Positions 55,166 through 64,000 of a DNA stretch of 64,000 nt are shown piece after piece. This stretch comes from Pseudobutyrivibrio sp. MD2005 (GTDB lineage Bacteria; Bacillota; Clostridia; Lachnospirales; Lachnospiraceae). The translations under genes and the position numbers were made by a program. The stretch is from NCBI RefSeq assembly GCF_000621865.1, contig NZ_KK211359.1, positions 62,001-126,000 of the forward strand, read 5' to 3'. Numbering within the stretch: position 1 is the stretch's first letter; the number at the start of each line of letters is the position of its first letter. Under the pieces are notes generated by a model, which saw only the letters and a program-made list of their open reading frames with translations, was not told the DNA's origin and did no database searches.

Positions 55166-55194
55166 TTGTCGACACAATTGAAATAGTGTATACT
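55166..55194 (+). promoter_or_regulatory. Sigma-A promoter of the small membrane protein gene
   Basis: TTGTCG (55166-55171), 17-bp spacer, TATACT (55189-55194), 77 bp before the ATG. Confidence 0.5.
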
Positions 55195-55270
55195 AATTCT
55201 TGCTGCGAGCTAATTAATTTTTGCTATTCTGAGAAAGGCAGATAATCGCGGCGTGGGAGGATGATTTTTT

Positions 55271-55780
55271 ATGATCAACAGTATTTTATTACCTGTTTTG
55301 CTTACTGTTGTGGGAGTAGTTATACTTGGGTTATTTTTGGTAAGTAGTAGAAAAAAGAACAATGGGAAATCTTTAAGAAGAAAAGGGTTTAAAATGTCAG
55401 TGGCTCATATGCTGACAATGTATCTTATATATTTTTTATATAATATGTTAGCTTCTAATAAATGTTTTCGACTATCAAAAGAGGTACAAATATTTCTAAT
55501 ACTAGGTGTTGGCATCATAGTTTATATGGGATATTGCATTTTGCATGAAGATAAAAAAGCTGCAGAAAGATATGGTGGAATTAAATCCATATTAATTACA
55601 AATATAATTTGTGTTACATGTTGGATTATCACGATATCACTATATTCATTTGACGAATTGTTCAAGATTAAAGATGGTGTTGTGCACGTAGCTACCGCCG
55701 ATTGTATTTGGTTTTTTGTTGTGCCAATCTATGTAGTGAATACATCCATTTTATTAATCAAATATAGGTGTAGGCGATAG
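55271..55780 (+). CDS. Hypothetical four-helix membrane protein
   Basis: 169 aa with about four membrane segments (~5-24, ~45-62, ~72-90, ~105-125, and a possible fifth ~145-162). A short basic loop RKKNNGKSLRRKG lies between the first two. Not recognised. T-rich and AT-rich compared with its neighbours, with its own promoter and terminator-bounded upstream; possibly horizontally acquired. Its stop codon TAG runs into the remnant of the palindromic element. Confidence 0.6.
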   Translation: MINSILLPVLLTVVGVVILGLFLVSSRKKNNGKSLRRKGFKMSVAHMLTMYLIYFLYNMLASNKCFRLSKEVQIFLILGVGIIVYMGYCILHEDKKAAERYGGIKSILITNIICVTCWIITISLYSFDELFKIKDGVVHVATADCIWFFVVPIYVVNTSILLIKYRCRR

Positions 55781-55840
55781 TTACCATTCAAAGTTTGTTT
55801 TTGGAGGCCACAGCAGGGGTGAGGGCGTCATAAATAAAAC
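55780..55840. repeat. Deleted remnant of the palindromic element
   Basis: GTTACCATTCAAAGTTTG (left tip and its neighbour, one base changed) joins directly to TGGAGGCCACAGCAGGGGTG and GAGGGCGTCATAAA, which match the right end of copy 1 (4371-4409). About 550 bp of interior is missing. The first base is the G of the upstream TAG stop. Confidence 0.8.
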
Positions 55841-55841
55841 C

Positions 55842-55869
55842 TTGAAAAATCAAATAATTCTGATATAAT
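55842..55869 (+). promoter_or_regulatory. Sigma-A promoter of the rimP-nusA-infB operon
   Basis: TTGAAA (55842-55847), 16-bp spacer, TATAAT (55864-55869). The -35 begins right at the end of the palindromic-element remnant. Confidence 0.7.
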
Positions 55870-55895
55870 TAATTGTGTTATTGAAGAGAGCGACT

Positions 55896-55931
55896 AAAAG
55901 AGAGAGCAATTTGGCTCTCTCTTTTATTTAT
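55896..55931 (+). terminator. Leader terminator/attenuator before rimP
   Basis: Stem AAAAGAGAGAGC / GCTCTCTCTTTT with loop AATTTG, followed by ATTTATGTTTT, inside the leader about 30 nt after the predicted transcription start. A second short hairpin AAAAAGC / GCTTTTT follows at 55941-55958. A terminator in the leader of a nusA operon is consistent with the NusA-dependent autoregulation known in B. subtilis. Confidence 0.7.
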
Positions 55932-55989
55932 GTTTTGCTCAAAAAGCATCAGCTTTTTTTGGTTCTAAAACTGAATAAGGAGGACATTT

Positions 55990-56460
55990 ATGTCAAAACA
56001 CACCGATTACGAAAAACGTACGGAAGAATTGATTACTCCTATTCTTGATGAGATGGGCTTTGAGCTCTACGACGTTGAATACGTTAAGGAGGGCGCTGAT
56101 TATTATCTTAGAGCCTACATCGACAAGGAAGGTGGAATCACAATTGATGATTGCGTGGATGTAAGCCGTCGCATGAACGATTTACTTGACGCAGAGCCAC
56201 AGATTGGAGGAGATGATGGATATATCTTCGAAGTTAGCTCCCCAGGACTTGGCAGAGTATTAAAAAAGGATAAGCATTTAGAAAAGGCAATTGGACAGGA
56301 TGTAGATATTAAGACATACAAGCCTGTTAATGGAGCCAAGGAATTTACAGGAACACTTAAAGCCTTCGATAAGGACACTATCACAGTAGAGTTCGAAGAT
56401 GGCATTGAACAGTTCAATAGATCAGAAGTTGCACAGATTAGATTATCAATAGATTTTTAA
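55990..56460 (+). CDS. rimP: Ribosome maturation factor RimP
   Basis: 156 aa, needed for 30S subunit maturation. ELYDVEYVKEGADYYLRAYIDKEGG and CVDVSRRMNDLLD with YIFEVSSPGLGR are the family signatures. First gene of the operon, followed by nusA after 15 bp. RBS AGGAGG. Confidence 0.95.
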   Translation: MSKHTDYEKRTEELITPILDEMGFELYDVEYVKEGADYYLRAYIDKEGGITIDDCVDVSRRMNDLLDAEPQIGGDDGYIFEVSSPGLGRVLKKDKHLEKAIGQDVDIKTYKPVNGAKEFTGTLKAFDKDTITVEFEDGIEQFNRSEVAQIRLSIDF

Positions 56461-56475
56461 TATTTAGGAGGAAAT

Positions 56476-57657
56476 ATGGCAGCTAATACAAATGATTTTT
56501 GGGATGCTCTTACAGATCTCGCAAAAGAGAAGAATATATCAATGGAAGTTTTAATCGAGACAATCGAGAATTCACTTCTTATTGCTTGTAAGAACAATTA
56601 CGGAAAGGCTGATAATGCATCAGTAGATATCGATGAAGCTACTGGCGAATATCACGTTTACCTTTCAAAGACAGTTGTTGATGATGTTTTAGATCCTGTT
56701 GAAGAGATTTCTCTTACAGATGCTCAGAACATCGACGGCAAATACCAGATTGCTGATGTAGTTAAGGTTGAGGTTAAGTCTAGAGACTTCGGCCGTATCG
56801 CAGCTACAGCAGCTAAGAACACAATCACACAGAAAATCCGTGAAGAAGAGCGCAAGGTACTTTACGAGGAGTACTATGAGCTTCAGCACAAGGTTGTTAC
56901 TGGTGTTGTTACACGTTTCTCTGGCAACAATATCCATGTAAATCTTGGCAAGCTTGAGGGATTCCTTTCTGAGAGCGAGCAGGTTAAGGGCGAGTACTAC
57001 AAGGCTCAGGATCGTATCAAGGTTTACATCGTAGAGGTTAAGACATCTAATAAGGGACCACGTATCCTTGTTTCTCGTACTCATCCAGAGCTTGTAAAGA
57101 AGCTTTTCGAGGAAGAGGTTTCAGAAGTACGCGATGGTATCGTAGAAATTAAGTCAATCTCTCGTGAGGCTGGTAGCCGTACAAAGATTGCTGTTTGGTC
57201 AAACGATGAGGACGTTGATCCAGTAGGAGCTTGCGTAGGTCAGAATGGTGCACGTGTTAATGCAATCGTTAACGAGCTTCGCGGTGAGAAAATCGATATC
57301 GTTGAGTGGGATGAGAACCCAGCATACCTTATTGAAAATGCACTTTCACCTGCAAAGGTTGTTGCAGTTGTTGCTGATGCAGATGAGAAGAGCGCTCGCG
57401 TAGTTGTTCCTGATTATCAGCTTTCACTTGCAATCGGTAAGGAAGGTCAAAATGCTCGTCTTGCTGCACGTCTTACAGGCTTCAAGATCGATATTAAGAG
57501 CGAGACTCAGGCTCGTGAGGCAGGCGATTTCATCGACTTAGATGACGAGTACTATGATGATGAAGATGAATACTATGATGAGGATGGCGAGTTCACAGAG
57601 GAAGAATATTCAGATGATGAATATGTAGAATCTGAGGAGTCATCTGAGGAAGAGTAA
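56476..57657 (+). CDS. nusA: Transcription termination/antitermination factor NusA
   Basis: 393 aa: N-terminal RNA polymerase-binding domain, S1 (VVTGVVTRFSGNNIHVNLG), two KH domains (PVGACVGQNGARVNAI and SLAIGKEGQNARLAARLTG) and a very acidic C-terminal tail of ~40 residues. Its stop overlaps the ylxR start (TAATG). Confidence 0.96.
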   Translation: MAANTNDFWDALTDLAKEKNISMEVLIETIENSLLIACKNNYGKADNASVDIDEATGEYHVYLSKTVVDDVLDPVEEISLTDAQNIDGKYQIADVVKVEVKSRDFGRIAATAAKNTITQKIREEERKVLYEEYYELQHKVVTGVVTRFSGNNIHVNLGKLEGFLSESEQVKGEYYKAQDRIKVYIVEVKTSNKGPRILVSRTHPELVKKLFEEEVSEVRDGIVEIKSISREAGSRTKIAVWSNDEDVDPVGACVGQNGARVNAIVNELRGEKIDIVEWDENPAYLIENALSPAKVVAVVADADEKSARVVVPDYQLSLAIGKEGQNARLAARLTGFKIDIKSETQAREAGDFIDLDDEYYDDEDEYYDEDGEFTEEEYSDDEYVESEESSEEE

Positions 57658-57923
57658 TGGTTACTAAACAACTACCTCTTAGAAAATGTGTGGCATGTAA
57701 TCAGATGTTTGAAAAAGACAAGCTGTTTCGCATTGTTAAGCTGGCTGATGGCATTGTATATGATAAAAGCTACAAGGCCCAGGGCCGCGGCTCATATGTT
57801 TGCAAGAATAAAGCTTGCATCGATATGGCCATTAAGAAAAAAGCATTTAACCGTTCATTAAGAATGGCTGTTCCTACAGAGGTAATTGAAAATTTATACA
57901 TGGAGTTGGAGAATGACAGATAA
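57657..57923 (+). CDS. rnpM: YlxR/RnpM family protein
   Basis: 88 aa, DUF448. LRKCVACNQMFEKDKLFRIVK and GRGSYVCKNKACIDMA-KKKAFNRSL are conserved. In B. subtilis the protein (RnpM) binds and modulates RNase P. It overlaps nusA by one base and ylxQ by 11 bp. Confidence 0.88.
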   Translation: MVTKQLPLRKCVACNQMFEKDKLFRIVKLADGIVYDKSYKAQGRGSYVCKNKACIDMAIKKKAFNRSLRMAVPTEVIENLYMELENDR

Positions 57924-58218
57924 AGCACTAAACATGATAAGCATAGCAATGAAGGCAGGAGCTTTGGTTAGCGGTGAGTTTGCCTGTGAGCAAGCCATCA
58001 AAGATGGAAGCGGTGAGCTTTGTATTGTGGCTTCAGATGCATCCGATGGTACGAAAAAATCATTTTCTAATTCTTGCAATTTCTACAATGTTAAATACGT
58101 AGAATACGGAACAAAAGAATCGTTAGGTCATGCAATTGGAAAAGAATATCGGGCATCAATTGTAGTGTGCGATGAAAATCTATCCTTAAGCATCCTTGAT
58201 AAGATACAGAAGGCGTAG
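57913..58218 (+). CDS. ylxQ: L7Ae-family ribosomal protein YlxQ
   Basis: 101 aa, L7Ae/L30e RNA-binding fold (ALNMISIAMKAGALVSGEFACEQAIKDG, VVCDENLS). The ATG at 57913 is chosen; a start at 57886 would add nine residues encoded inside ylxR. Binds RNA in other bacteria; precise role not defined. Confidence 0.85.
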   Translation: MTDKALNMISIAMKAGALVSGEFACEQAIKDGSGELCIVASDASDGTKKSFSNSCNFYNVKYVEYGTKESLGHAIGKEYRASIVVCDENLSLSILDKIQKA

Positions 58219-58234
58219 ATAAGGAGGATATTTG

Positions 58235-60898
58235 ATGGCAAAAATTAAAGTACATGAATTAGCTAAAGAGTTAGGGAAAGAGAGTAAGGACGTTATTGCT
58301 TTCCTTGGCGCTAATGGCATAGAGGCAAAGGCAATGAGTGGAGTAGAGGATGATATGGCAGAGAAGGTTCGCAAGAATTTTTCTAAGTCTGAAAAGGCAG
58401 CTGCACCTAAGGCAGAGGCAAAGAAGGAAGAGGCTCCTAAGGCTGATGCAAAGAAGCAGCGTCCAGCTGAAAAGAAGAATGTTTTCGTAGTTAGACGTGA
58501 CGGAAACGACGATAGAAAGAGACGTAATAATGCTGGTGGTAACCGCAACGATAGAAATGATCGCGGTGAGCGCAGAGACAATCGTGAGAAGAAGCCACAG
58601 AACAATGAGGTTACAAGAGGTCCTATCAGACCACGTACATTCTCAGATGGTCTTCGTCCATCTCAGAGAGCATCAGCTCAGTCTACAGATACAGAGTTCG
58701 TTTCAAAGAAGAAGCCAGCAGATGCTGAGAACAACAATCGTCAGGAAAAGCGCGGAGATAGACAAGAGCGTCCAAATCGCCAGGAGCGTCCAAATCGTTC
58801 TGAGAGAAATAACGACAGAAACGATAGAAACAACGAAAGAAATAACGATAGAAACAACGACAGAAGAGATAATCGCGATAATAACAGAGGTGGCAGACCA
58901 TCTGCAAATGGTGACAGACCTTCACAGAGAGGCAATAATCGCCCATCTCAGGCAGCACCAGCAGCTGATGTTAATCCATCTAACAACGCTAAGGGCGGAC
59001 GTCGTGATGACAAGAAAAAGAAAAACAACCGTGATAACAACAATTTAGGTGGTAAGAAGCAGGAAAACTTCATCAACCTTGAGAAGAACGGTGGTAAGAA
59101 GAAAAAGAACAATGGTCCTAAGGCTCCAGAGCGTAACATGGATGAAGTTCTTACAATTACTATCGCTGATAGAATCACTATCAAGGATCTTGCTGACAAG
59201 ATGAAAGTTCAGGCATCTGCGGTAGTTAAGACACTCTTCATGAAGGGTAAGATGGTTACTGTTAACCAGGAGGTTGATTTTGAAGAGGCTTCTGAAATCG
59301 CACTTGAGTTCAACTGCATCTGCGAAGAAGAAGAAAAGGTTGATGTTATTGCAGAGCTTCTTAAGGAAGAAGAGGAAGACACAACAAACTTCCCATCACG
59401 TCCACCTGTTGTCTGCGTAATGGGTCACGTTGACCACGGTAAAACATCACTTCTTGATGCAATCCGTGATACAAAGGTTACAGACCGTGAGGCTGGTGGT
59501 ATCACACAGCACATCGGTGCTTATACAGTTTCAATCAATGATCAGGATATTACATTCCTTGATACACCAGGTCATGAGGCCTTCACAGCAATGCGTATGC
59601 GTGGTGCTAATTCTACAGATATCGCTATCCTTGTAGTAGCTGCTGATGATGGTGTTATGCCTCAGACAGTTGAAGCTATCAATCATGCTAAGGCTGCTGG
59701 AATCGAAATCATTGTTGCAATCAACAAGATTGATAAGCCAAATGCAAATATCGATAGAGTTAAGCAGGAGCTTTCTGAGTACCAGCTTATTCCTGAGGAT
59801 TGGGGCGGAAGCACAATTTTCTGTCCAGTATCAGCTCACACAAAGGAAGGTATCGACAACCTTCTCGAGATGATTCTTCTTACAGCAGAAGTGCTTGAGC
59901 TTAAGGCTAATCCTAAGCGTAAGGCTCGTGGTCTTGTTATCGAGGCTCAGCTTGATAAGGGACGTGGTGCTGTTGCTACAGTACTTGTTCAGAAGGGTAC
60001 ACTTCACGTTGGTGATCCTGTTGCCTGCGGTAGCTGCCATGGTAAGGTTCGTGCCATGATCGATGATACTGGTGCACGTGTTAAGACAGCTGGTCCTTCA
60101 GTTCCAGTTGAGATTCTTGGTCTTTCAGAAGTTCCAAATGCAGGCGAAGTATTCATGGCATTTGATTCTGAGAAGGAAGCACATGCATTTGCAGATACAT
60201 TCGTAGCAGAGCACAAGAATCGTCTTGTTGAGCAGACTAAGTCTAAGATGTCTCTTGACGCACTCTTCAGTGAGATTGAGTCTGGTAACCTTAAGGAACT
60301 TGATATTATTGTTAAGGCAGACGTTCAGGGTTCTGTTGAGGCTGTTAAGCAGTCACTTGAAAAGCTTTCAAATGAGGAAGTTGTTGTTAAGACAATTCAC
60401 GGCGGTGTTGGTACAATCAATGAATCCGATGTAGTTCTTGCATCTGCTTCAAATGCTATCATCATCGGCTTTAACGTACGTATTGACCCACAGGCAAAGG
60501 CTACAGCTGATAGAGAAGGCGTAGATCTTCGTCTCTACAAGGTAATCTACGATGCAATCAATGATGTTGAGGCTGCTATGAAGGGTATGCTTGATCCTGT
60601 ATTCGAGGAAAAGGTTATCGGACATGCAGAGGTTCGTCAGATATTCAAGGCATCTGGTGTTGGAAACATTGCTGGTTCATATGTTACAGACGGTTACTTC
60701 CAGAGAGATTGTATGGTCCGCGTAACTCGTGAAGGCGAGCTTATTCACGAAGGAAAGCTTGGTTCTCTTAAGAGATTCAAGGATGATGTTAAGGAAGTTA
60801 AGTCTAACTTCGAGTGCGGTCTTGTTATTGAAGACTTCAATGATGTTCAGGAGATGGATATCATCGAGGCATACATTATGGTTGAGGTACCTAGATAA
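58235..60898 (+). CDS. infB: Translation initiation factor IF-2
   Basis: 887 aa GTPase that brings fMet-tRNA to the 30S subunit. N-terminal IF2 region, then a ~300-residue low-complexity linker rich in Asn, Asp and Arg (58500-59060), then the GTPase domain with GHVDHGKT (residues 397-404), [15 protein letters not shown] and NKIDKP, and the C-terminal C1/C2 domains. ATG at 58235 follows AAGGAGG; an in-frame TTG sits one codon earlier. Stop overlaps rbfA. Confidence 0.96.
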   Translation: MAKIKVHELAKELGKESKDVIAFLGANGIEAKAMSGVEDDMAEKVRKNFSKSEKAAAPKAEAKKEEAPKADAKKQRPAEKKNVFVVRRDGNDDRKRRNNAGGNRNDRNDRGERRDNREKKPQNNEVTRGPIRPRTFSDGLRPSQRASAQSTDTEFVSKKKPADAENNNRQEKRGDRQERPNRQERPNRSERNNDRNDRNNERNNDRNNDRRDNRDNNRGGRPSANGDRPSQRGNNRPSQAAPAADVNPSNNAKGGRRDDKKKKNNRDNNNLGGKKQENFINLEKNGGKKKKNNGPKAPERNMDEVLTITIADRITIKDLADKMKVQASAVVKTLFMKGKMVTVNQEVDFEEASEIALEFNCICEEEEKVDVIAELLKEEEEDTTNFPSRPPVVCVMGHVDHGKTSLLDAIRDTKVTDREAGGITQHIGAYTVSINDQDITFLDTPGHEAFTAMRMRGANSTDIAILVVAADDGVMPQTVEAINHAKAAGIEIIVAINKIDKPNANIDRVKQELSEYQLIPEDWGGSTIFCPVSAHTKEGIDNLLEMILLTAEVLELKANPKRKARGLVIEAQLDKGRGAVATVLVQKGTLHVGDPVACGSCHGKVRAMIDDTGARVKTAGPSVPVEILGLSEVPNAGEVFMAFDSEKEAHAFADTFVAEHKNRLVEQTKSKMSLDALFSEIESGNLKELDIIVKADVQGSVEAVKQSLEKLSNEEVVVKTIHGGVGTINESDVVLASASNAIIIGFNVRIDPQAKATADREGVDLRLYKVIYDAINDVEAAMKGMLDPVFEEKVIGHAEVRQIFKASGVGNIAGSYVTDGYFQRDCMVRVTREGELIHEGKLGSLKRFKDDVKEVKSNFECGLVIEDFNDVQEMDIIEAYIMVEVPR

Positions 60899-61278
60899 TG
60901 AGAAAGAATTCAGTAAAAAACACACGTATTAACGAAGAAGTTATGCGTGAGCTTTCAAATATTATTCGTCTTGAGGTTAAGGATCCTCGCATCTCACCTG
61001 TCACATCTGTTGTGTCAGTTGAGGTTGCGCCAGACCTTAAGACATGTAAGGCTTACATTTCAGTATTAGGCGATGATGAGGCTGTAAAAAAGACAATCGA
61101 AGGCCTTAAGAGCTCTGCAGGTTTTATACGCCGAGAGCTTGCCCATCGAGTTAATCTTAGAAACACACCTGAGATTACATTTGTAAGTGATCAGTCCATC
61201 GCTTATGCTGCGAAGATGAGTAAATTAATCGACGAGGTGAATGCACCTCTTCACGAGAGAGATAATCAAAATGATTAA
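60898..61278 (+). CDS. rbfA: Ribosome-binding factor A
   Basis: 126 aa KH-type protein that helps 16S rRNA 5'-end maturation. VMRELSNIIRLEVKDPRISPVTSVVSVEV and ISVLGDDEAVKKTIEGLKSSAGFIRRELA are conserved. Overlaps infB by one base and nrnA by 8 bp. Confidence 0.94.
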   Translation: MRKNSVKNTRINEEVMRELSNIIRLEVKDPRISPVTSVVSVEVAPDLKTCKAYISVLGDDEAVKKTIEGLKSSAGFIRRELAHRVNLRNTPEITFVSDQSIAYAAKMSKLIDEVNAPLHERDNQND

Positions 61279-62248
61279 TAATTTTAATGAATTGATTGCA
61301 GGCGCTAACACAATCGCTATCAGCGGACATATTCGTCCTGATGGTGACTGTGTAGGCTCATGCCTCGCAGTATACAATTACATAGTCACTTATTATCCAG
61401 ATTGCGATGTGCATGTTTATCTTGATCCTATTCCAAACATTTTTAAGTTTCTTAAGAATGCAGATAAGATAGAAGATATACATGAGGTATCAGAGGATAC
61501 AGTCTTTGATTTGTACATTGCACTTGATTGTAGTGAAGGTGGTAGATTAGGAGATGCTTTTGCTTATTTTGAAAAGGCTAAGCATACAATCTGCATTGAT
61601 CATCACTGCACAAATGGTGGATTTTCTGAGTACAGCTATATCGTTCCTGACGATAGTTCTACTTGTGAGCTTATCTACAACCAAATTGGCAAAGATAAAA
61701 TCACAAAAGATATTGCAGAATGCCTATATCTCGGTATTATTCATGATACTGGCGTGTTCCAGTACTCATGCACTACAGAGGCCACAATGGCAGCTGCTGG
61801 TTTTCTTATGACAAAGGGAATCGACTATCCTAAGATTTGTACTGATACATATTTTGCCAAGACAATGATTCAAAATCGCATGCTTGGAAAAGCATTGTTG
61901 GGCTGCAAGACATATCTTGACGGCAAAGTCATCGCAGCTGTAATCACAGCTGATGATATGGCAGAATTCGATGCACAGAGCAAGCATTTAGAGGGCATTG
62001 TTCAACAGTTACGCGACACTACAGGTGTTGAGGTTGCTGTGTTCTTATATGAGCTTGAAGATGGCGATTTTAAGGGTAGTACACGTGCCACAGGCGATGT
62101 AGATCTTACAGTCATTACAGGTAAGTACGGAGGAGGCGGACATAAAAAGGCCGCAGGATTCTCCGTTAATACCAAAGCACCATGGGACGTAATTGACGAT
62201 ATCGTTTCTATGGTAGAAACACAATTAAAAGAGTTAGGAATGTACTGA
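61271..62248 (+). CDS. nrnA: Oligoribonuclease/pAp phosphatase NrnA (DHH family)
   Basis: 325 aa. DHH motifs SGHIRPDGDCVGS, ALDCSEGGRLGD and CIDHHCTNGGF coordinate Mn; the DHHA1 domain ends in GGGGHKKAAGF. It degrades nano-RNAs to mononucleotides and dephosphorylates pAp. ATG at 61271 overlaps the rbfA stop; an upstream in-frame ATG at 61241 lies inside rbfA. Stop overlaps truB. Confidence 0.93.
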   Translation: MINNFNELIAGANTIAISGHIRPDGDCVGSCLAVYNYIVTYYPDCDVHVYLDPIPNIFKFLKNADKIEDIHEVSEDTVFDLYIALDCSEGGRLGDAFAYFEKAKHTICIDHHCTNGGFSEYSYIVPDDSSTCELIYNQIGKDKITKDIAECLYLGIIHDTGVFQYSCTTEATMAAAGFLMTKGIDYPKICTDTYFAKTMIQNRMLGKALLGCKTYLDGKVIAAVITADDMAEFDAQSKHLEGIVQQLRDTTGVEVAVFLYELEDGDFKGSTRATGDVDLTVITGKYGGGGHKKAAGFSVNTKAPWDVIDDIVSMVETQLKELGMY

Positions 62249-63153
62249 TGAATAGTGGCATAATTAATGTTTACAAGGAAGCCGGGTATACTTCATTTGA
62301 TGTGGTTGCCAGGCTTCGTGGCATTTTAAAGATAAAAAAAATTGGGCATACAGGTACTCTTGATCCTGATGCAACAGGTGTGCTTCCTGTTTGTGTAGGT
62401 AAGGCTACCAAGCTTTGCGATATGCTTACAGATAAGGACAAGGTGTATGAGTGCGTTATGGCACTTGGTGTGGAGACTGACACATACGATATGAGTGGTC
62501 GCATTCTAGAGAGGAAGTCTGTTACATCTACAGAAGAACAGGTAGTAGAGGCTATTGAAAGTTTTGTAGGTGATATTATGCAGGTACCTCCTATGTATTC
62601 AGCCTTAAAGGTAAATGGCAAAAAGCTTTATGAGCTTGCCAGGGCTGGCATAGAAGTAGAGCGTAAGGCAAGGCCGGTTACTATTTTTAGCATAGATATT
62701 CTTGATATGAAGTTGCCGGAAGTTACTATAAGAATTCACTGTAGCAAGGGGACTTATATCAGGTCTTTATGTCATGATATTGGTCAAAAGCTTGGATGCG
62801 GTTGCGCCATGAGGTCTTTAATCCGTACCCGGGTCAGTATTTTTGATATTGCCGATGCCCGTACTTTAGATGAAATTGAACGCATAGTTAATGCAGGCAA
62901 TTTGGATGGCATTATGCTTCCACTTGATCAGGCATTCGAAGGTATGCCTACAGTTTTTGTTATTCCAGAGGAAAATGCAATCAGGCTTGCGATTAATGGT
63001 GCGGCTATAGAGCAGGAAAGAGTTTTTGCAGAGTCTTTAAGCACCTTTGAAGAGGGAGTAAGATACAGAGTATATCTGCCGGATAATCGATTCCTTGGAG
63101 TATATAGCTTTATCGATTCAAAATTTAAATTGGAGAAATTCTTTCTCGAATAA
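62248..63153 (+). CDS. truB: tRNA pseudouridine 55 synthase
   Basis: 301 aa. IIKxxGHTGTLDPDATGVLPV-type motif with the catalytic Asp in HTGTLDPDATG, PPMYSALKVNGKKLYELAR, and CSKGTYIRSLCHDIG. Forms the T-loop pseudouridine found in nearly all tRNAs. Overlaps nrnA by one base; ribF follows 17 bp later. Confidence 0.95.
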   Translation: MNSGIINVYKEAGYTSFDVVARLRGILKIKKIGHTGTLDPDATGVLPVCVGKATKLCDMLTDKDKVYECVMALGVETDTYDMSGRILERKSVTSTEEQVVEAIESFVGDIMQVPPMYSALKVNGKKLYELARAGIEVERKARPVTIFSIDILDMKLPEVTIRIHCSKGTYIRSLCHDIGQKLGCGCAMRSLIRTRVSIFDIADARTLDEIERIVNAGNLDGIMLPLDQAFEGMPTVFVIPEENAIRLAINGAAIEQERVFAESLSTFEEGVRYRVYLPDNRFLGVYSFIDSKFKLEKFFLE

Positions 63154-63170
63154 TTGAGAGAATAATTATT

Positions 63171-64000
63171 ATGGAATATTTACATTCATTATTTGATACA
63201 AAAATATCTGAACCTACAGCAGTAACTGTTGGAAAGTTTGATGGTATTCACAAAGGCCACAATCTTCTTACATCGGATATTATAGGAAAGGGCAAGGAAG
63301 GCTTTAGATCATGCCTTGTGACCTTCACTAATTCCGTGAGAAAAGCTATTTCAAATGATGATTCTCCGGCTCTTATTACAAATAAAGAGCGTGTGTATAT
63401 GCTTGAGTCTAATGGTCTTGATTATTTAATTGAGTGCCCATTCGATGAAAGACTTATGCAAACTGATGCTGAAAGCTTTATCAGGCTTTTGGTTGAGAAT
63501 CTCAATATGAAATATATGGTGGTTGGTTCGGATTTTACCTTTGGTTATAAAGGGGCAGGAAATGTCGTTGTTTTGGCAGATCTTGCAGCTAAGTACAATT
63601 TTGAGCTTAGAGTAATTGAAAAGGTTAAAAAGAACAACAGAGATATTAGTAGCACTTACATTCGTGAGGAGCTTAAAGAGGGACATATAGATGTTGTAAA
63701 TGAAATGCTTGGATATGAGTATTTCGTTTGGGGCGAGGTGGTGCATGGCGCACATCTCGGTACTAAAATAGGTATACCTACAATCAATATCATTCCGGAA
63801 GCTTCCAAGCTTGTGCCTAAGTTTGGAGTGTATGTTACTACAATAGACTTTGATGGTCGTATTTATCATGGCGTGACAAATGTTGGCACTAAGCCTTCTG
63901 TATCAGATAAAAACATAGTAGGGATTGAGACACATATCCTTGATTACAATGGCGATTTATATGGAAAGTTTGTTAGGGTTACCTTCCAATCATTCCTTCG
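63171..64000 (+). CDS. ribF: Riboflavin kinase/FAD synthetase (3' truncated by the window)
   Basis: 276 codons visible, running off the right edge. FAD synthetase domain first: AVTVGKFDGIHKGHNLL has the nucleotidyltransferase HxGH-like site, MVVGSDFTFGYKGAGN and ISSTYIREELKEGHIDVVNEMLG follow. The riboflavin kinase domain begins with VVHGAHLGTKIGIPTINI and includes NVGTKPSV and ETHILDYNGDLYG. Makes FMN and FAD. Normal length is ~300-315 aa, so only the end is missing. Confidence 0.93.
   Translation, partial: MEYLHSLFDTKISEPTAVTVGKFDGIHKGHNLLTSDIIGKGKEGFRSCLVTFTNSVRKAISNDDSPALITNKERVYMLESNGLDYLIECPFDERLMQTDAESFIRLLVENLNMKYMVVGSDFTFGYKGAGNVVVLADLAAKYNFELRVIEKVKKNNRDISSTYIREELKEGHIDVVNEMLGYEYFVWGEVVHGAHLGTKIGIPTINIIPEASKLVPKFGVYVTTIDFDGRIYHGVTNVGTKPSVSDKNIVGIETHILDYNGDLYGKFVRVTFQSFL

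Noticed and set aside
1-64000. tRNA, rRNA or riboswitch genes other than tmRNA
   Set aside because: No tRNA-like T-arm or cloverleaf, rRNA sequence or recognised riboswitch core was seen upstream of aroC, hisH, the purine genes or ribF; a covariance search would be decisive.

Overview
The window reads as an AT-rich chromosomal segment of a Gram-positive, low-GC Clostridia-type bacterium, most likely Lachnospiraceae and plausibly close to Butyrivibrio/Pseudobutyrivibrio. This is inferred from conserved gene orders (mtaB-ireB-ruvX-DUF1292-rnj-trmR-trhP; secG-rnr-smpB-maf-ssrA; rimP-nusA-rnpM-ylxQ-infB-rbfA-nrnA-truB-ribF), strong AGGAGG-type ribosome binding sites, TTG/GTG starts, and a DUF5717-type operon that I associate with Lachnospiraceae. 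No rRNA, tRNA, CRISPR, phage or transposase gene was seen. The first gene begins at base 1 and the last (ribF) runs off the end.

Layout. 1-3797: a YesM-type sensor kinase followed by two overlapping genes for membrane-attached sugar-binding proteins. 4527-12133: an inactive rhomboid-like protein, glnS, a DUF2225 protein, then prmA-rsmE-cysteine desulfurase-thiI. 12190-12420 (minus): an HPr-like protein without the catalytic histidine. 12541-19538: tRNA and RNA maintenance genes (mtaB, ireB, ruvX, DUF1292, RNase J, trmR, trhP) and a lactonase. 19600-22248: aroC, tgt, yajC. 22312-24362: a membrane protein and a small HExxH protein. 24463-28463: secG, rnr, smpB, maf and tmRNA. 28649-33787: a D-Ala-D-Ala carboxypeptidase, an HAD phosphatase, a GNAT enzyme, a GH25 muramidase and a PLP aminotransferase. 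33990-40837: a four-gene operon of unknown function (giant helical-repeat protein, Hsp70-like ATPase, TPR protein, membrane coiled-coil protein). 40834-47965: an EEP-family enzyme, an MFS carrier, a two-component system, a lipoprotein and CheV. 48271-51575: an acidic/lysine-rich membrane protein with hisH-hisF. 51701-55780: a FliD-like protein, a split purine module (PurO-type IMP cyclohydrolase plus stand-alone AICAR transformylase) and a small membrane protein. 55990-64000: the nusA-infB operon.

The most unusual content is a family of four ~595-660 bp near-perfect palindromic intergenic elements (3791-4450, 23141-23756, 29789-30383, 52482-53094) and one internally deleted remnant (55780-55840). 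The elements share arms and a central hairpin. Their outer stems differ in sequence between copies but stay self-complementary, and three of the four share the outer tips GTTACCATTCACAG / CTGTGAATGGTAAC wholly or in part. By hand count the flanking DNA switches strand composition at each full element: A/C-rich on the left and G/T-rich on the right. The remnant shows no such switch. They could be a non-autonomous palindromic element family or a large structured RNA; I cannot decide which from sequence alone. A second, smaller nested inverted repeat (48051-48244) lies upstream of the acidic membrane protein.

Functionally most genes serve translation and RNA quality control (RNase J, RNase R, tmRNA/SmpB, several tRNA and rRNA modification enzymes, IF2, NusA), with secretion (YajC, SecG), cell-wall turnover and signalling genes between them.
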